From JAUVKT01 sp964634565 (lineage in GTDB: Bacteria; Bacteroidota; Bacteroidia; Bacteroidales; VadinHA17), in NCBI GenBank assembly GCA_964634565.1, contig CAZWLP010000035.1, forward strand, positions 1 to 25,256: a DNA stretch of 25,256 bases, written 5' to 3'. Every line of letters begins with the position of its first letter. Within the stretch, counting starts at the first letter, position 1. Positions 14,285 to 21,856 of this stretch are shown in pieces. The translations under genes were made by a program, and so were the position numbers. A model generated the notes under the pieces. The model made no database searches, was not told the origin of the DNA, and saw nothing but the letters and a program-made list of their open reading frames with translations.

Positions 14285-15312
14285 AAAGTATAAGAATAAT
14301 ATTTTTGGTTGTACTATCAGTCATTTTGATTTCCGGCTCGTGCGGAAGGCCAGATTTGCTAGTAATAAACGATATTAATACAGATGGGTCTGTAAACAGA
14401 AGATTGATAATGACTTATGATAAGGATGATTTTGACCTTAAAGATATGCAGGTTCCTGCAGACAGTACCTGGGTTCTTAATAAAACATTTGAAGTTTCGG
14501 AAAAGGGCGATACTTTATGGACGCTTACTGCAGAAAGACATTTTGCATCGGTGGATGAACTCAACAATACCTACAATGATGATACAGGCTCAAATGATCA
14601 TTTGCTCAGGTGGGCGGAGTTTAGTAAAAAGTTCAGGTGGTTTAATACTGTATACTATTACTCAGAGAATGTAGGTAAGGTCATCGAGGCCTATCCTCCT
14701 GAAGATTTTCTTGATCAGGAATACCTTAACCTCTTTTATATGCCTGAGAAAATATTTAACGATTACAGGTATGGTGAAGATAGCCTTAAGTATAAAGCCA
14801 TGATTGATTCTCTTGAGGATAAGAAGGATGAGTGGGTAGGAAGATGTATTGTAAAAGCAGCAATAATTGAATTGGATTCTCTTTTGCTTAAGACTGGAGA
14901 GAAATCAATTGATATTAACCTTATTAAGGGTAAAGAGGAAGAGCTGGGAGATATTATCCTGGGTGATGTGGATGTTGAGGTAGCAATTGACTCCCTGTTT
15001 GGTAAAGGTTATTACACTAATAATAAGATATTGATCGATTCTTCACTTAAGAATCTTGAGAATAAGATTGATATGGCTATGAGAGTTGAAACATACCTTA
15101 CTCAGACAAAGATGCCGGGAGAACTTGTTGGAACCAACGGATATATAGATACTGATGGAGCTATTATCTGGGAGCTAAATTCCGAAGTCATATTTGCAAA
15201 GGATTATTCCATGTGGGCTCAGTCAACTGTAAGCAATCTGTGGGCGTGGATAGTTAGTGCCTTGTTTGTGATATTTGTAGTAATAAGCATTGTTTTCAGA
15301 TCCAGAAGATAA
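14281..15312 (+). CDS. Unknown envelope protein with N-terminal lipobox and C-terminal membrane helix
   Basis: Not recognised. The 343-residue protein starts with a hydrophobic export signal ending LISGSC, a weak lipobox with C21. The central part is acidic and largely alpha/beta, with segments such as EVSEKGDTLWTLTAERHF and ELVGTNGYIDTDGAIIWELNSEVIFAKDYSMWAQS. A C-terminal transmembrane helix (about 318-338, WAWIVSALFVIFVVISIVF) is followed by RSRR, so the C-terminus should be cytoplasmic. It overlaps the upstream anti-sigma candidate by 4 bp, and the three genes form one operon. It may sense or transmit the signal to the anti-sigma factor, or be the response target. The paired anchors are unusual. 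Confidence 0.6.
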   Translation: MKSIRIIFLVVLSVILISGSCGRPDLLVINDINTDGSVNRRLIMTYDKDDFDLKDMQVPADSTWVLNKTFEVSEKGDTLWTLTAERHFASVDELNNTYNDDTGSNDHLLRWAEFSKKFRWFNTVYYYSENVGKVIEAYPPEDFLDQEYLNLFYMPEKIFNDYRYGEDSLKYKAMIDSLEDKKDEWVGRCIVKAAIIELDSLLLKTGEKSIDINLIKGKEEELGDIILGDVDVEVAIDSLFGKGYYTNNKILIDSSLKNLENKIDMAMRVETYLTQTKMPGELVGTNGYIDTDGAIIWELNSEVIFAKDYSMWAQSTVSNLWAWIVSALFVIFVVISIVFRSRR

Positions 15313-15318
15313 TAAGAA

Positions 15319-15348
15319 AAGAGGGACGCAAAATCCTGCGTCCCTCTT
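15319..15348. terminator. Strong bidirectional terminator hairpin
   Basis: A perfect 12-bp stem, AAGAGGGACGCA-AAATCC-TGCGTCCCTCTT, lies 6 bp after the stop of the three-gene ECF operon and 30 bp beyond the stop of the convergent sigma gene. Flanking A residues on the left give a T-run for minus-strand transcripts; the plus-strand side has only AATATTTC. It serves both operons. Confidence 0.85.
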
Positions 15349-15378
15349 AATATTTCAAGCCTGAGTATATTTTACTTA

Positions 15379-15882
15379 TTAACGATAGTCTGAAAGAGTC
15401 TCCATTAATTTTTTTCTTGTAAAGAAAATCCGGCTTTTAACTGTACCAATTTTAAGATCCAGTTTATCGGCAATTTCCTTGTATTTGAAGCCCTGAAGAT
15501 GCATTCTGAAAGGAATTCTGAATTCATCTTCCAGCAAATCAATCACCCGGTTAATCTCATCGGCAGAGTATTTTGATTCAGGTGATACAAATCCCGACTC
15601 CTGCGGAAGATTAATAAAATACAGATCCTGTGAACCATCAATAATAGTGTTTTGCTTAACTGATCTCCTGTAATTATTAATAAAGGTGTTCTTCATTATA
15701 GTAAAAACCCATGCCTTCAGGTTTGTATAGTCTACAAATTTATCCTTATAAGTTATAGCTTTCATAAATGTATCCTGCACCAGGTCCTCAGCCCTTGTGT
15801 AATCAGCAGTAAGGCTAAGGGCGAACTTCATCATATTGTCTTCAAGACTTATCAGTTTGTCGTTAAATTCTATTGCTGTCAT
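15379..15882 (-). CDS. ECF-type RNA polymerase sigma factor (RpoE-like)
   Basis: A 167-residue sigma factor. Region 2 (about 14-75) includes AEDLVQDTFMKA and NLKAWVFTIMKNTFINNYRR. Region 4 (about 110-163) includes FRIPFRMHLQGFKYKEIADKLDLKIGTVKSRIFFTRKKL. It belongs to the compact ECF group common in Bacteroidota that is usually found without an adjacent anti-sigma gene, and none is seen here. It has its own consensus sigma-A promoter just upstream and converges on the other ECF operon. The targets are unknown. Confidence 0.93.
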   Translation of the reverse strand: MTAIEFNDKLISLEDNMMKFALSLTADYTRAEDLVQDTFMKAITYKDKFVDYTNLKAWVFTIMKNTFINNYRRSVKQNTIIDGSQDLYFINLPQESGFVSPESKYSADEINRVIDLLEDEFRIPFRMHLQGFKYKEIADKLDLKIGTVKSRIFFTRKKLMETLSDYR

Positions 15883-15913
15883 AATTCTATCTTTTTTTTG
15901 GTTTTTGGTGATT

Positions 15914-15945
15914 CAAATATAGAGCAATAAAAAAGGATAAACAAA
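15914..15945 (-). promoter_or_regulatory. Bacteroidota-type sigma-A promoter of the ECF sigma gene
   Basis: On the minus strand: TTTG (15945-15942), 20 bp, TATATTTG (15921-15914), a full match to TTTG / TAnnTTTG with the same spacing as the regulator promoter at 10042-10073. Transcription should start near 15908, giving a leader of about 25 nt before the ATG at 15882. Confidence 0.75.
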
Positions 15946-16071
15946 TCTTAATATCTTAAACTACTTATATTCTAAGTAAATTATAAATAGGATTAACTCC
16001 GTAAAATGCAGATGGCCAGCATATAGCATGTATATATACCATACAGATTCTAAATTCAGTACAAATACATT

Positions 16072-16124
16072 AATTGTTTAAACAATTTTGGTATACATAT
16101 ATTATCGATTTCTGTATCAGAAAT
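16072..16124. promoter_or_regulatory. Two perfect palindromes upstream of the hydrolase gene
   Basis: Within the 301-bp gap 15883-16183, AATTGTTTAAACAATT (16072-16087) is a perfect 16-bp palindrome. ATTTCTG-TAT-CAGAAAT (16108-16124) is a perfect 7+7 inverted repeat. Both lie 60-112 bp upstream of the hydrolase ATG and could be operators. They are AT-rich, so chance is possible. The rest of the gap shows only the sigma gene promoter and AT-rich sequence, with no open frame. Confidence 0.4.
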
Positions 16125-16183
16125 ACGGTTTTCATTATTAGCACACTATTTTGTACATTGGGTGAAAATATAAACGCATTATT

Positions 16184-17002
16184 ATGGAGTTTAAACTGGA
16201 TACCGGGAAAGGTCTTATACTTACCGGAGATATTTACGATGCTGTAGCTGAACCGTCGAAAGTGATAGTTATGGTACACGGACTTGGGGATCATTTCGGA
16301 AGATATTCTCACTGGGCCAGATTTTTTGCTGAAAAGGAGATAGCAGTTGTCGGTATTGATCTTCCCGGTCATGGTCGCTCCCCGGGCAGGAGGGGGCATA
16401 TCAGAAGTTATTATGATTATAATTCGATTATCGAATCTCTTGCGAAATTTGCCCGTAACAGGTACGGAGATAAACCTATCGGCTTGTATGGGCATAGCCT
16501 TGGAGGGAATATTACTTTGAATTATCTCCTTACAAATTCTTCAGGATTTGATTTTGCTATCGCAACTTCATCCTGGCTTCAGCTGGTGTCAGCTCCATCA
16601 AGGTCAACACTGGCGGCTGCAAGGATTGTAAGTGTGTTGTTTCCCGGATTTTTGCAGGCCAACGGACTGCATCTTGAACATATTTCAAGAGCAGAAGATG
16701 TTAATGAAAAATATAAGAGCGACCCCTTGGTGCACGACAGGATTTCGGTACGACTGGCAATTGAGGCAACAAATGCAGCTAAACGAATCCTTGAAACGGG
16801 AAGCAGGATAAATATTCCTGTTCTTTTGCTGCATGGTAAAGATGATATGATAACATCAAACAAAGGAAGTAGCCAGCTCGCTGAGATAAATGATAATATA
16901 ACTCTTAAGCTCTGGGATGATGGTTATCATGAACTACATAATGAGTCGTTTAGCGACAAGGTCTTTGATTATATATATAACTGGCTGGCAGGACTGCAAT
17001 AG
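16184..17002 (+). CDS. Alpha/beta hydrolase, monoacylglycerol lipase/lysophospholipase-like
   Basis: A 272-residue cytoplasmic hydrolase with no signal peptide. The oxyanion-hole motif is VHGLGDHFGRY (31-41), followed by DLPGHGRSPGRRGH (59-72), both typical of the lysophospholipase/monoglyceride lipase group (Hydrolase_4). The nucleophile is S105 in GHSLGG. The acid is probably D221 in LLHGKDDMIT and the base H249 in GYHELHNE. A lid region lies between about 130 and 175. The substrate is likely a membrane-derived lipid or other ester; it cannot be fixed from sequence. The next gene begins 1 bp after the stop, so the two are co-transcribed. Confidence 0.9.
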   Translation: MEFKLDTGKGLILTGDIYDAVAEPSKVIVMVHGLGDHFGRYSHWARFFAEKEIAVVGIDLPGHGRSPGRRGHIRSYYDYNSIIESLAKFARNRYGDKPIGLYGHSLGGNITLNYLLTNSSGFDFAIATSSWLQLVSAPSRSTLAAARIVSVLFPGFLQANGLHLEHISRAEDVNEKYKSDPLVHDRISVRLAIEATNAAKRILETGSRINIPVLLLHGKDDMITSNKGSSQLAEINDNITLKLWDDGYHELHNESFSDKVFDYIYNWLAGLQ

Positions 17003-17003
17003 A

Positions 17004-17981
17004 GTGAAGTTTAGAACAGAAATAAGCCCGGAGAAATCTGATTTAAGAATTGGATATCATACCTCATTGTTTTTCACAGGCTCCTGTTTTTCTGAGGAGA
17101 TAGGCTTAAGCCTGAAGAGAGGGAAGTTTGATATTGTTATTAATCCCTTTGGTGTACTGTATAACCCTGCTTCTGTTGCTGACTCACTGGGCCGGATAAT
17201 CGATGAAAAACATTTTACAGAATCGGACCTGTATCAGTATAACAAGAGCTACCTTAGTTTTAGTCATGATACTTCCTTTTCTTCCGAGTTATCAGAGGAA
17301 GTACTAAAATCGATAAATTCTAATCTTATTAAAGCATCCTTAAAATTAAGGAATGCTCATTTCCTTTTTGTAACATTTGGCACTGCACGAATATACCGCC
17401 TTAAATCTACCGGTCAGATAGTCTCAAACTGCCATAAAATACCAGCTGCGAAATTTGAAAGGGAATTGATGGATGTTGACAGTATTGTTGACTTATGGAG
17501 GGATCTTATCGGAAAGATCAGAACAATTAACAGTAATATAAAGATTGTATTTACTGTAAGTCCGGTAAGACACTGGAAAGACGGTGCTCATGGAAATCAA
17601 TTAAGCAAATCAATACTGTTTATAGCGATAGATAAACTTATGTCTGAAGATAAGAGCCTGAGTTATTTCCCTTCCTATGAGCTTTTAATGGACGATTTGA
17701 GAGATTACAGGTTTTATAATAATGATTTATTGCATCCCTCATCAGAAGCCGTAAGATATATCCGCGATTTTTTTACAGCCAGCTATTTTGATGATGATAC
17801 ATTGAGCTTATATAATGAAGTTCAAAAAATTATCTCCGCTACAGAACATCGCTTATCAGGAAATAACAGGCAGGAGACGGAGGTCTTTAAGAAGAATATG
17901 CTGCTCAGGATAAGTAATTTAAAAAAGAAAAAGCCTTCAATTGATCTGGATGATGAATGGAAATATTTCCAGGGTCTTTAA
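17004..17981 (+). CDS. GSCFA family protein (SGNH-hydrolase-like)
   Basis: A 325-residue protein of the GSCFA family. I chose the GTG at 17004, 1 bp after the hydrolase stop, because the family opens with FRTEI; the frame is open upstream but only inside the hydrolase gene. FFTGSCFSEEIG holds the naming motif, with S27 where SGNH esterases carry the nucleophile. NPFGVLYNP, FGTARIY and SPVRHWKDG are also family blocks. D241 and H244 in DLLHPSS match the SGNH DxxH catalytic pair. It may be a cytoplasmic esterase. The C-terminal region (about 285-325) is charged and helical. Confidence 0.88.
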   Translation: MKFRTEISPEKSDLRIGYHTSLFFTGSCFSEEIGLSLKRGKFDIVINPFGVLYNPASVADSLGRIIDEKHFTESDLYQYNKSYLSFSHDTSFSSELSEEVLKSINSNLIKASLKLRNAHFLFVTFGTARIYRLKSTGQIVSNCHKIPAAKFERELMDVDSIVDLWRDLIGKIRTINSNIKIVFTVSPVRHWKDGAHGNQLSKSILFIAIDKLMSEDKSLSYFPSYELLMDDLRDYRFYNNDLLHPSSEAVRYIRDFFTASYFDDDTLSLYNEVQKIISATEHRLSGNNRQETEVFKKNMLLRISNLKKKKPSIDLDDEWKYFQGL

Positions 17982-18040
17982 ACAATTTCATCTATATTGC
18001 GTTTAATTAAAAATAGAAAAAACTAAACAAAATATTTTTG

Positions 18041-20437
18041 ATGAAACTGACCAATTTAATTTTAGGATTTGTTTTCTTATTTGCCTCAATAAATGTTGTT
18101 GCCCAGGAAAAAGAGGGAACCGTTAAGGGTAGAGTTTTTAATGCAGCCACAAATGAAGGTGTGCCTTTTTCTACAGTTGTTATTTTTGGAACAACTACCG
18201 GCGCAATGACTGACTTTGATGGTAATTTTCTTTTTACGGGATTGGAGCCGGGTTATATAAGACTTCAGGCTTCTTCTGTTGGATACGAAGCTTATGTCTC
18301 ACCTGAATTTCTTGTTACAAGAGACAACTCGGTCTCTATTGATCTTCCGGTTAATGAATCTGTCGTAGGTATTGATGATGTAGTGGTTAGAGCTTCTCCT
18401 TACAGAAAGAAACTTGAATCACCTCTTTCTGTAAGGATAGTGGGTATACAGGAGATAGAAAAAAATCCCGGTGGAAACAGGGATATATCAAGGGTTATTC
18501 AGTCTTTTCCAGGTGTTGCCTCTACACCTGCATTCAGGAATGATGTTATTGTTAGAGGTGGCGGTCCCAATGAAAACAGGTTTTATCTGGACGATATTGA
18601 GATACCTTATCTTAATCATTTCTCAACACAGGGTGCGTCGGGCGGACCTGTGGGAATAATAAATGTTGATTTTGTGCAGGAGTTGAATTTTTATTCGGGA
18701 GCTTTTCCTGCCTCAAGGGGAAATGCCTTAAGTTCTGTCTTAAGTTTCAGGCAAATTGACGGGAACAATGAGAAAATGAAATACCGGGCCACAGTAGGAG
18801 CTTCAGACCTGGGTGTTACCGTAGATGGACCGACGGGTGAAAACAGCTCTATTATATTATCAGTAAGAAGGTCGTATTTGCAGTTTCTTTTCTCAGCAAT
18901 TGGTCTGCCGTTTTTACCTACTTACAATGATTTTCAGTTTAAGCATAAGACAAGGATAGGCAATAAGGGTGAATTGACAGTACTCGGTATTGGGGCCCTG
19001 GATGATTTTGAACTTAACCGCGAAGCTAACGAAACAGAATATCAGAGATATATTCTCGATTATATACCGGTACAAAAACAGTATAGTTATACTTTTGGAG
19101 TAAAGTATAAGCATTTCCGGAGTAATGGGTATGACACCTGGGTATTAAGCAGGAGCTATTTAAATAATAAGCAGTATAAGTATGCCGGGAATGAAGAGAT
19201 TGAATCTTTAAAACTGCTTGATTATATTTCGGGCGAGGGAGAAAATAAACTCAGGTATGAGAGAACTATACAGAGAGAAGATGGATTAAAGCTAGACTAT
19301 GGTGCAGGTTTTGAGAATGTCCTATACAGGAATAACTCTATGCAGAAGTTATTTATTGAGTCTGGTGTAATTGAAAGGGAATCTGATATATCTTTCAGAA
19401 CCAATAAGTATGCATTATTTGCTCAGGGATCAAAAAGTTTTATTGATAAAAGATTATCCCTTTCAGCAGGTCTGCGAATAGAAGGATCTACATATTCTGA
19501 CGAGATGGCTAATCCACTGAATAATCTATCTCCAAGATTATCTGCTTCGTGGTCGTTTACTGATAAATTAAGTTTTAATTTCAATACAGGGAGGTATATG
19601 CAACTGCCACCTTATACAACAATGGGTTATTCTGATAATAATGGAACTCTTATTAACAGGCAAAATAATATTACATATATAAAGAGCGACCATATAGTAG
19701 CAGGGATTGAATATCTTCCCCTGGATAATTTTCAGTTTACAATAGAAGGGTTTTACAAGAAATACAGCGATTATCCTTTCTCTGTAACAGATTCTATTCC
19801 TCTGGCGAGCAAGAGTGCTGATTATGGTATTTTCGGCGACGAAGAAGTAAAATCAATTTCCACAGGAAGATCTTATGGAGTGGAGGTGCTGGGAAGGATT
19901 ACAAACCTAAATGGTTTAAATATGGTTTTTTCCTATACCTGGGTCAGGAGCGAATTTAAAGATCTTTCCGGCAGCTATATCCCTACATCCTGGGATAATG
20001 TTCATCTATTGAATATTACAGCTACAAAGAGAATAGGTAAATATTGGGATGCAGGACTGAAATGGAGATTTGTGGGAGGGGCTCCTTATACTCCTTTTGA
20101 TTTTGATAAGTCGTCGTATAAGAGTGCCTGGGATATCAGAGGACAGGGTTATCTGGATTATAGCCTTTATAATAGCAAGAGACTGAATGCATTTCATCAG
20201 CTTGATATAAGAGTCGACAGGGCCTTCTATTTTGACAAATGGTCGTTAATGCTTTATGTCGATATACAGAACCTTTATAATTTTAAAGCCGATCAGCCGC
20301 CGATACTTATCAGGGAAAGTGATGATTCAGGCAATCCACTTACTGATGATACGGATAGTGATAAATACGTCTTGAAATATATTAATGGAGAATCAGGTAC
20401 TGTTCTTCCCACACTGGGAGTAATTATTGAATTTTAA
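18041..20437 (+). CDS. TonB-dependent outer-membrane receptor
   Basis: Energy-dependent outer-membrane importer of 798 residues from the ATG at 18041; a TTG one codon earlier is less likely. Residues 1-22 are a signal peptide ending VVAQ. A carboxypeptidase-regulatory-like domain (about 27-112, VKGRVFNAATNEGVPFSTVVIFGT) precedes the plug (about 115-230, DISRVIQSFPGVASTP, FRNDVIVRGGGPNENRFYLDDIEI). The barrel follows and ends LGVIIEF with the terminal phenylalanine. It is shorter than SusC-type glycan receptors (about 1000 residues), so a metal chelate, cofactor or small ligand is more likely than a polysaccharide. It is 59 bp after the GSCFA gene and 8 bp before a lipoprotein gene. Confidence 0.93.
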   Translation: MKLTNLILGFVFLFASINVVAQEKEGTVKGRVFNAATNEGVPFSTVVIFGTTTGAMTDFDGNFLFTGLEPGYIRLQASSVGYEAYVSPEFLVTRDNSVSIDLPVNESVVGIDDVVVRASPYRKKLESPLSVRIVGIQEIEKNPGGNRDISRVIQSFPGVASTPAFRNDVIVRGGGPNENRFYLDDIEIPYLNHFSTQGASGGPVGIINVDFVQELNFYSGAFPASRGNALSSVLSFRQIDGNNEKMKYRATVGASDLGVTVDGPTGENSSIILSVRRSYLQFLFSAIGLPFLPTYNDFQFKHKTRIGNKGELTVLGIGALDDFELNREANETEYQRYILDYIPVQKQYSYTFGVKYKHFRSNGYDTWVLSRSYLNNKQYKYAGNEEIESLKLLDYISGEGENKLRYERTIQREDGLKLDYGAGFENVLYRNNSMQKLFIESGVIERESDISFRTNKYALFAQGSKSFIDKRLSLSAGLRIEGSTYSDEMANPLNNLSPRLSASWSFTDKLSFNFNTGRYMQLPPYTTMGYSDNNGTLINRQNNITYIKSDHIVAGIEYLPLDNFQFTIEGFYKKYSDYPFSVTDSIPLASKSADYGIFGDEEVKSISTGRSYGVEVLGRITNLNGLNMVFSYTWVRSEFKDLSGSYIPTSWDNVHLLNITATKRIGKYWDAGLKWRFVGGAPYTPFDFDKSSYKSAWDIRGQGYLDYSLYNSKRLNAFHQLDIRVDRAFYFDKWSLMLYVDIQNLYNFKADQPPILIRESDDSGNPLTDDTDSDKYVLKYINGESGTVLPTLGVIIEF

Positions 20438-20445
20438 GATACATT

Positions 20446-21195
20446 ATGATGAGAAAATTTATAATATTTATACTGGCAATATTAGCTTTTTCCTGTACCG
20501 TTAATAAATCGGGAGGAGATAATATTATTGAAGAGGAAAAGTTTGTTTTTACGGTAAATGAGTCTGGGGAGGGTCCTTGGATCTCACTCGATTTTCAGCG
20601 TGGTGAAAGTTTCTACTATCCTTTAATGGCCATCTGGCTTGAAGATATGGATGGCAATTATATCCAGACACTTTATGTCCCTAAATCAGTTGCAACTTCA
20701 GTTTTCAGGTTTGGACAGATAAATGATAACAGGTGGAATCCCGGGGTAAGGAGACATCCCCAGACTTTACCATACTGGGCCCATAAGCGAGGGATAAAGG
20801 CATCTGACGGACTATATATGCCCGATCCTGATAAGCCGATCGCCGATGCTTACACCGGAGAAACACCAATAACTGGTTTTCAAATGTCCTCAAAGACAGA
20901 TATACCATTAACTAAACCGGTAAGAATACTGCTGGAAATAAATCAAAACTGGGACTGGAATGAATACTGGACCAATGATCTCTACCCTGATGATGAGTAC
21001 TATAAGCTATCTTGCCAGCCTGCAGTTGTATACGAAGCTGTTCTTGATCCTGCCCTGGCAGGTGATGAGGTAAAGATGAAGCCTATTGGTCACAGTCATC
21101 ATTCAGGAGCAACTGGTGAGCTCTTTGAGGATCTTTCTACAATTACAACGGCACTGGATATAGCAAAATCGATTACTGTAAAAATTGGAAGGTAA
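20446..21195 (+). CDS. Lipoprotein partner of the TonB receptor, possibly DUF2271-like
   Basis: A 249-residue protein with a lipoprotein-type signal (FIIFILAILAFSC, lipidated C17 if translation starts at 20446; a second ATG lies one codon on). Its core YYPLMAIWLEDMDGNYIQTL recalls the opening of DUF2271 proteins, as do the tryptophan-rich LPYWAHKRG and the DAYTGETPITGF segment. That assignment is tentative. Near the C-terminus PIGHSHHSGATGELFEDLSTITTALDI is striking: the HxHH cluster could bind a metal. It is 8 bp downstream of the receptor gene and is presumably co-expressed, so it may be a surface or periplasmic ligand-handling protein. It is too small for SusD. Confidence 0.6.
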   Translation: MMRKFIIFILAILAFSCTVNKSGGDNIIEEEKFVFTVNESGEGPWISLDFQRGESFYYPLMAIWLEDMDGNYIQTLYVPKSVATSVFRFGQINDNRWNPGVRRHPQTLPYWAHKRGIKASDGLYMPDPDKPIADAYTGETPITGFQMSSKTDIPLTKPVRILLEINQNWDWNEYWTNDLYPDDEYYKLSCQPAVVYEAVLDPALAGDEVKMKPIGHSHHSGATGELFEDLSTITTALDIAKSITVKIGR

Positions 21196-21205
21196 ATTGA
21201 ATAAA

Positions 21206-21231
21206 GTGTTGGGGTGTGTGGGTGTTGGGGT
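21206..21231 (+). repeat. G-rich direct repeat GTGTTGGGGT
   Basis: GTGTTGGGGT occurs at 21206-21215 and 21222-21231, separated by GTGTGG. The stretch carries three G-runs close together. It follows the lipoprotein gene and differs from the AT-rich surroundings, resembling short intergenic repeats seen in this phylum. No function is evident. Confidence 0.5.
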
Positions 21232-21267
21232 AATGTTGTAGCTTTATCCTGGGCCTTTGGTCTGTTT

Positions 21268-21794
21268 TTATCTTCCGGTATCTACCATTATTTTCCTGAC
21301 TATCTTGCGATTGTCTTCTAGTTCAATAGTAACAAGGTNNNNNNNNNNNNNNNNNNNNNNNNNNNNNNNNNNNNNNNNNNNNNNNNNNNNNNNNNNNNNN
21401 NNNNNNNNNNNNNNNNNNNNNNNNNNNNNNNNNNNNNNACCATTATTTTCCTGACTATCTTGCGATTGTCTTCTAGTTCAATAGTAACAAGGTAAATTCC
21501 TTTTTCGCTTCCAGGTATCTCAATTTCTTTTCTCTCAACCGGGAAAACCAGCTTCTCACGGGTAATTTCCTGACCAATAATATTGGTCATTCTTACAGAT
21601 TTAAACGGGATATCTGAAGTTATTGTAAACCGACTGGTAAGTACCGGAACGGGAAATATCTTTATCTCAGGTTCCTTCTCCTTAATATATACTGACTGTT
21701 CGCTGCTAAACTCAGAATTCACCCCCTGAATCTGCTGAGCACTCAGAAAACCTGTCGACAGTAAAAGAAAACTTATGAGTAAAAATATTCTCAT
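21268..21794 (-). CDS. Mini T9SS C-terminal sorting-domain protein, interrupted by a false assembly gap
   Basis: The gene is split by 100 Ns, but the 55 bases before the gap (21284-21338) are identical to the 55 after it (21439-21493). Removing the Ns and one copy restores a single frame of 123 residues ending IMVDTGR and TAA (21270-21268). Residues 1-20 form a signal peptide (MRIFLLISFLLLSTGFLSAQ). After a 25-residue linker comes a domain like the T9SS type A sorting signal: IKIFPVPVLTSRFTI, VRMTNIIGQEI, EIPGSEKGIYLVTIELEDNRKIVRKIMV. There is no cargo domain. The start is the ATG at 21794, not the TTG two codons upstream. It lies 62 bp downstream of kdsB on the same strand. Confidence 0.75.
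21284..21493. other. Scaffold gap (100 N) flanked by an identical 55-bp contig overlap
   Basis: Bases 21339-21438 are exactly 100 Ns. The 55 bases on each side, ACCATTATTTTCC through AACAAGGT, are the same. This is what unmerged overlapping contig ends look like after scaffolding with a fixed gap size. The true sequence is probably 155 bp shorter here, and nothing need be missing. Confidence 0.9.
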
Positions 21795-21856
21795 AGGCAA
21801 AATATGATTTATATCTTATACGCAAATATCGTGCAAAAAGATACTACTTATCCTTT

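Noticed and set aside
16917..17003. Upstream extension of the GSCFA protein to an ATG at 16917
   Set aside because: The extension overlaps the catalytic-histidine end of the hydrolase gene, and the family begins at FRTEI right after the GTG at 17004.
18033..18040. TATTTTTG, a perfect -7 TAnnTTTG match directly before the TonB receptor ATG
   Set aside because: No TTG or TTTG lies about 20 bp upstream, and the sequence is AT-rich leader; I do not call it a promoter.
21206..21231. G-quadruplex at the G-rich repeat
   Set aside because: Only three G-runs are close together; a fourth is too distant for a confident call.
21284..21493. 55-bp direct repeat as the target-site or terminal repeat of a mobile element
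   Set aside because: The repeats border a fixed 100-N gap and merging them restores a reading frame, so contig overlap explains them.
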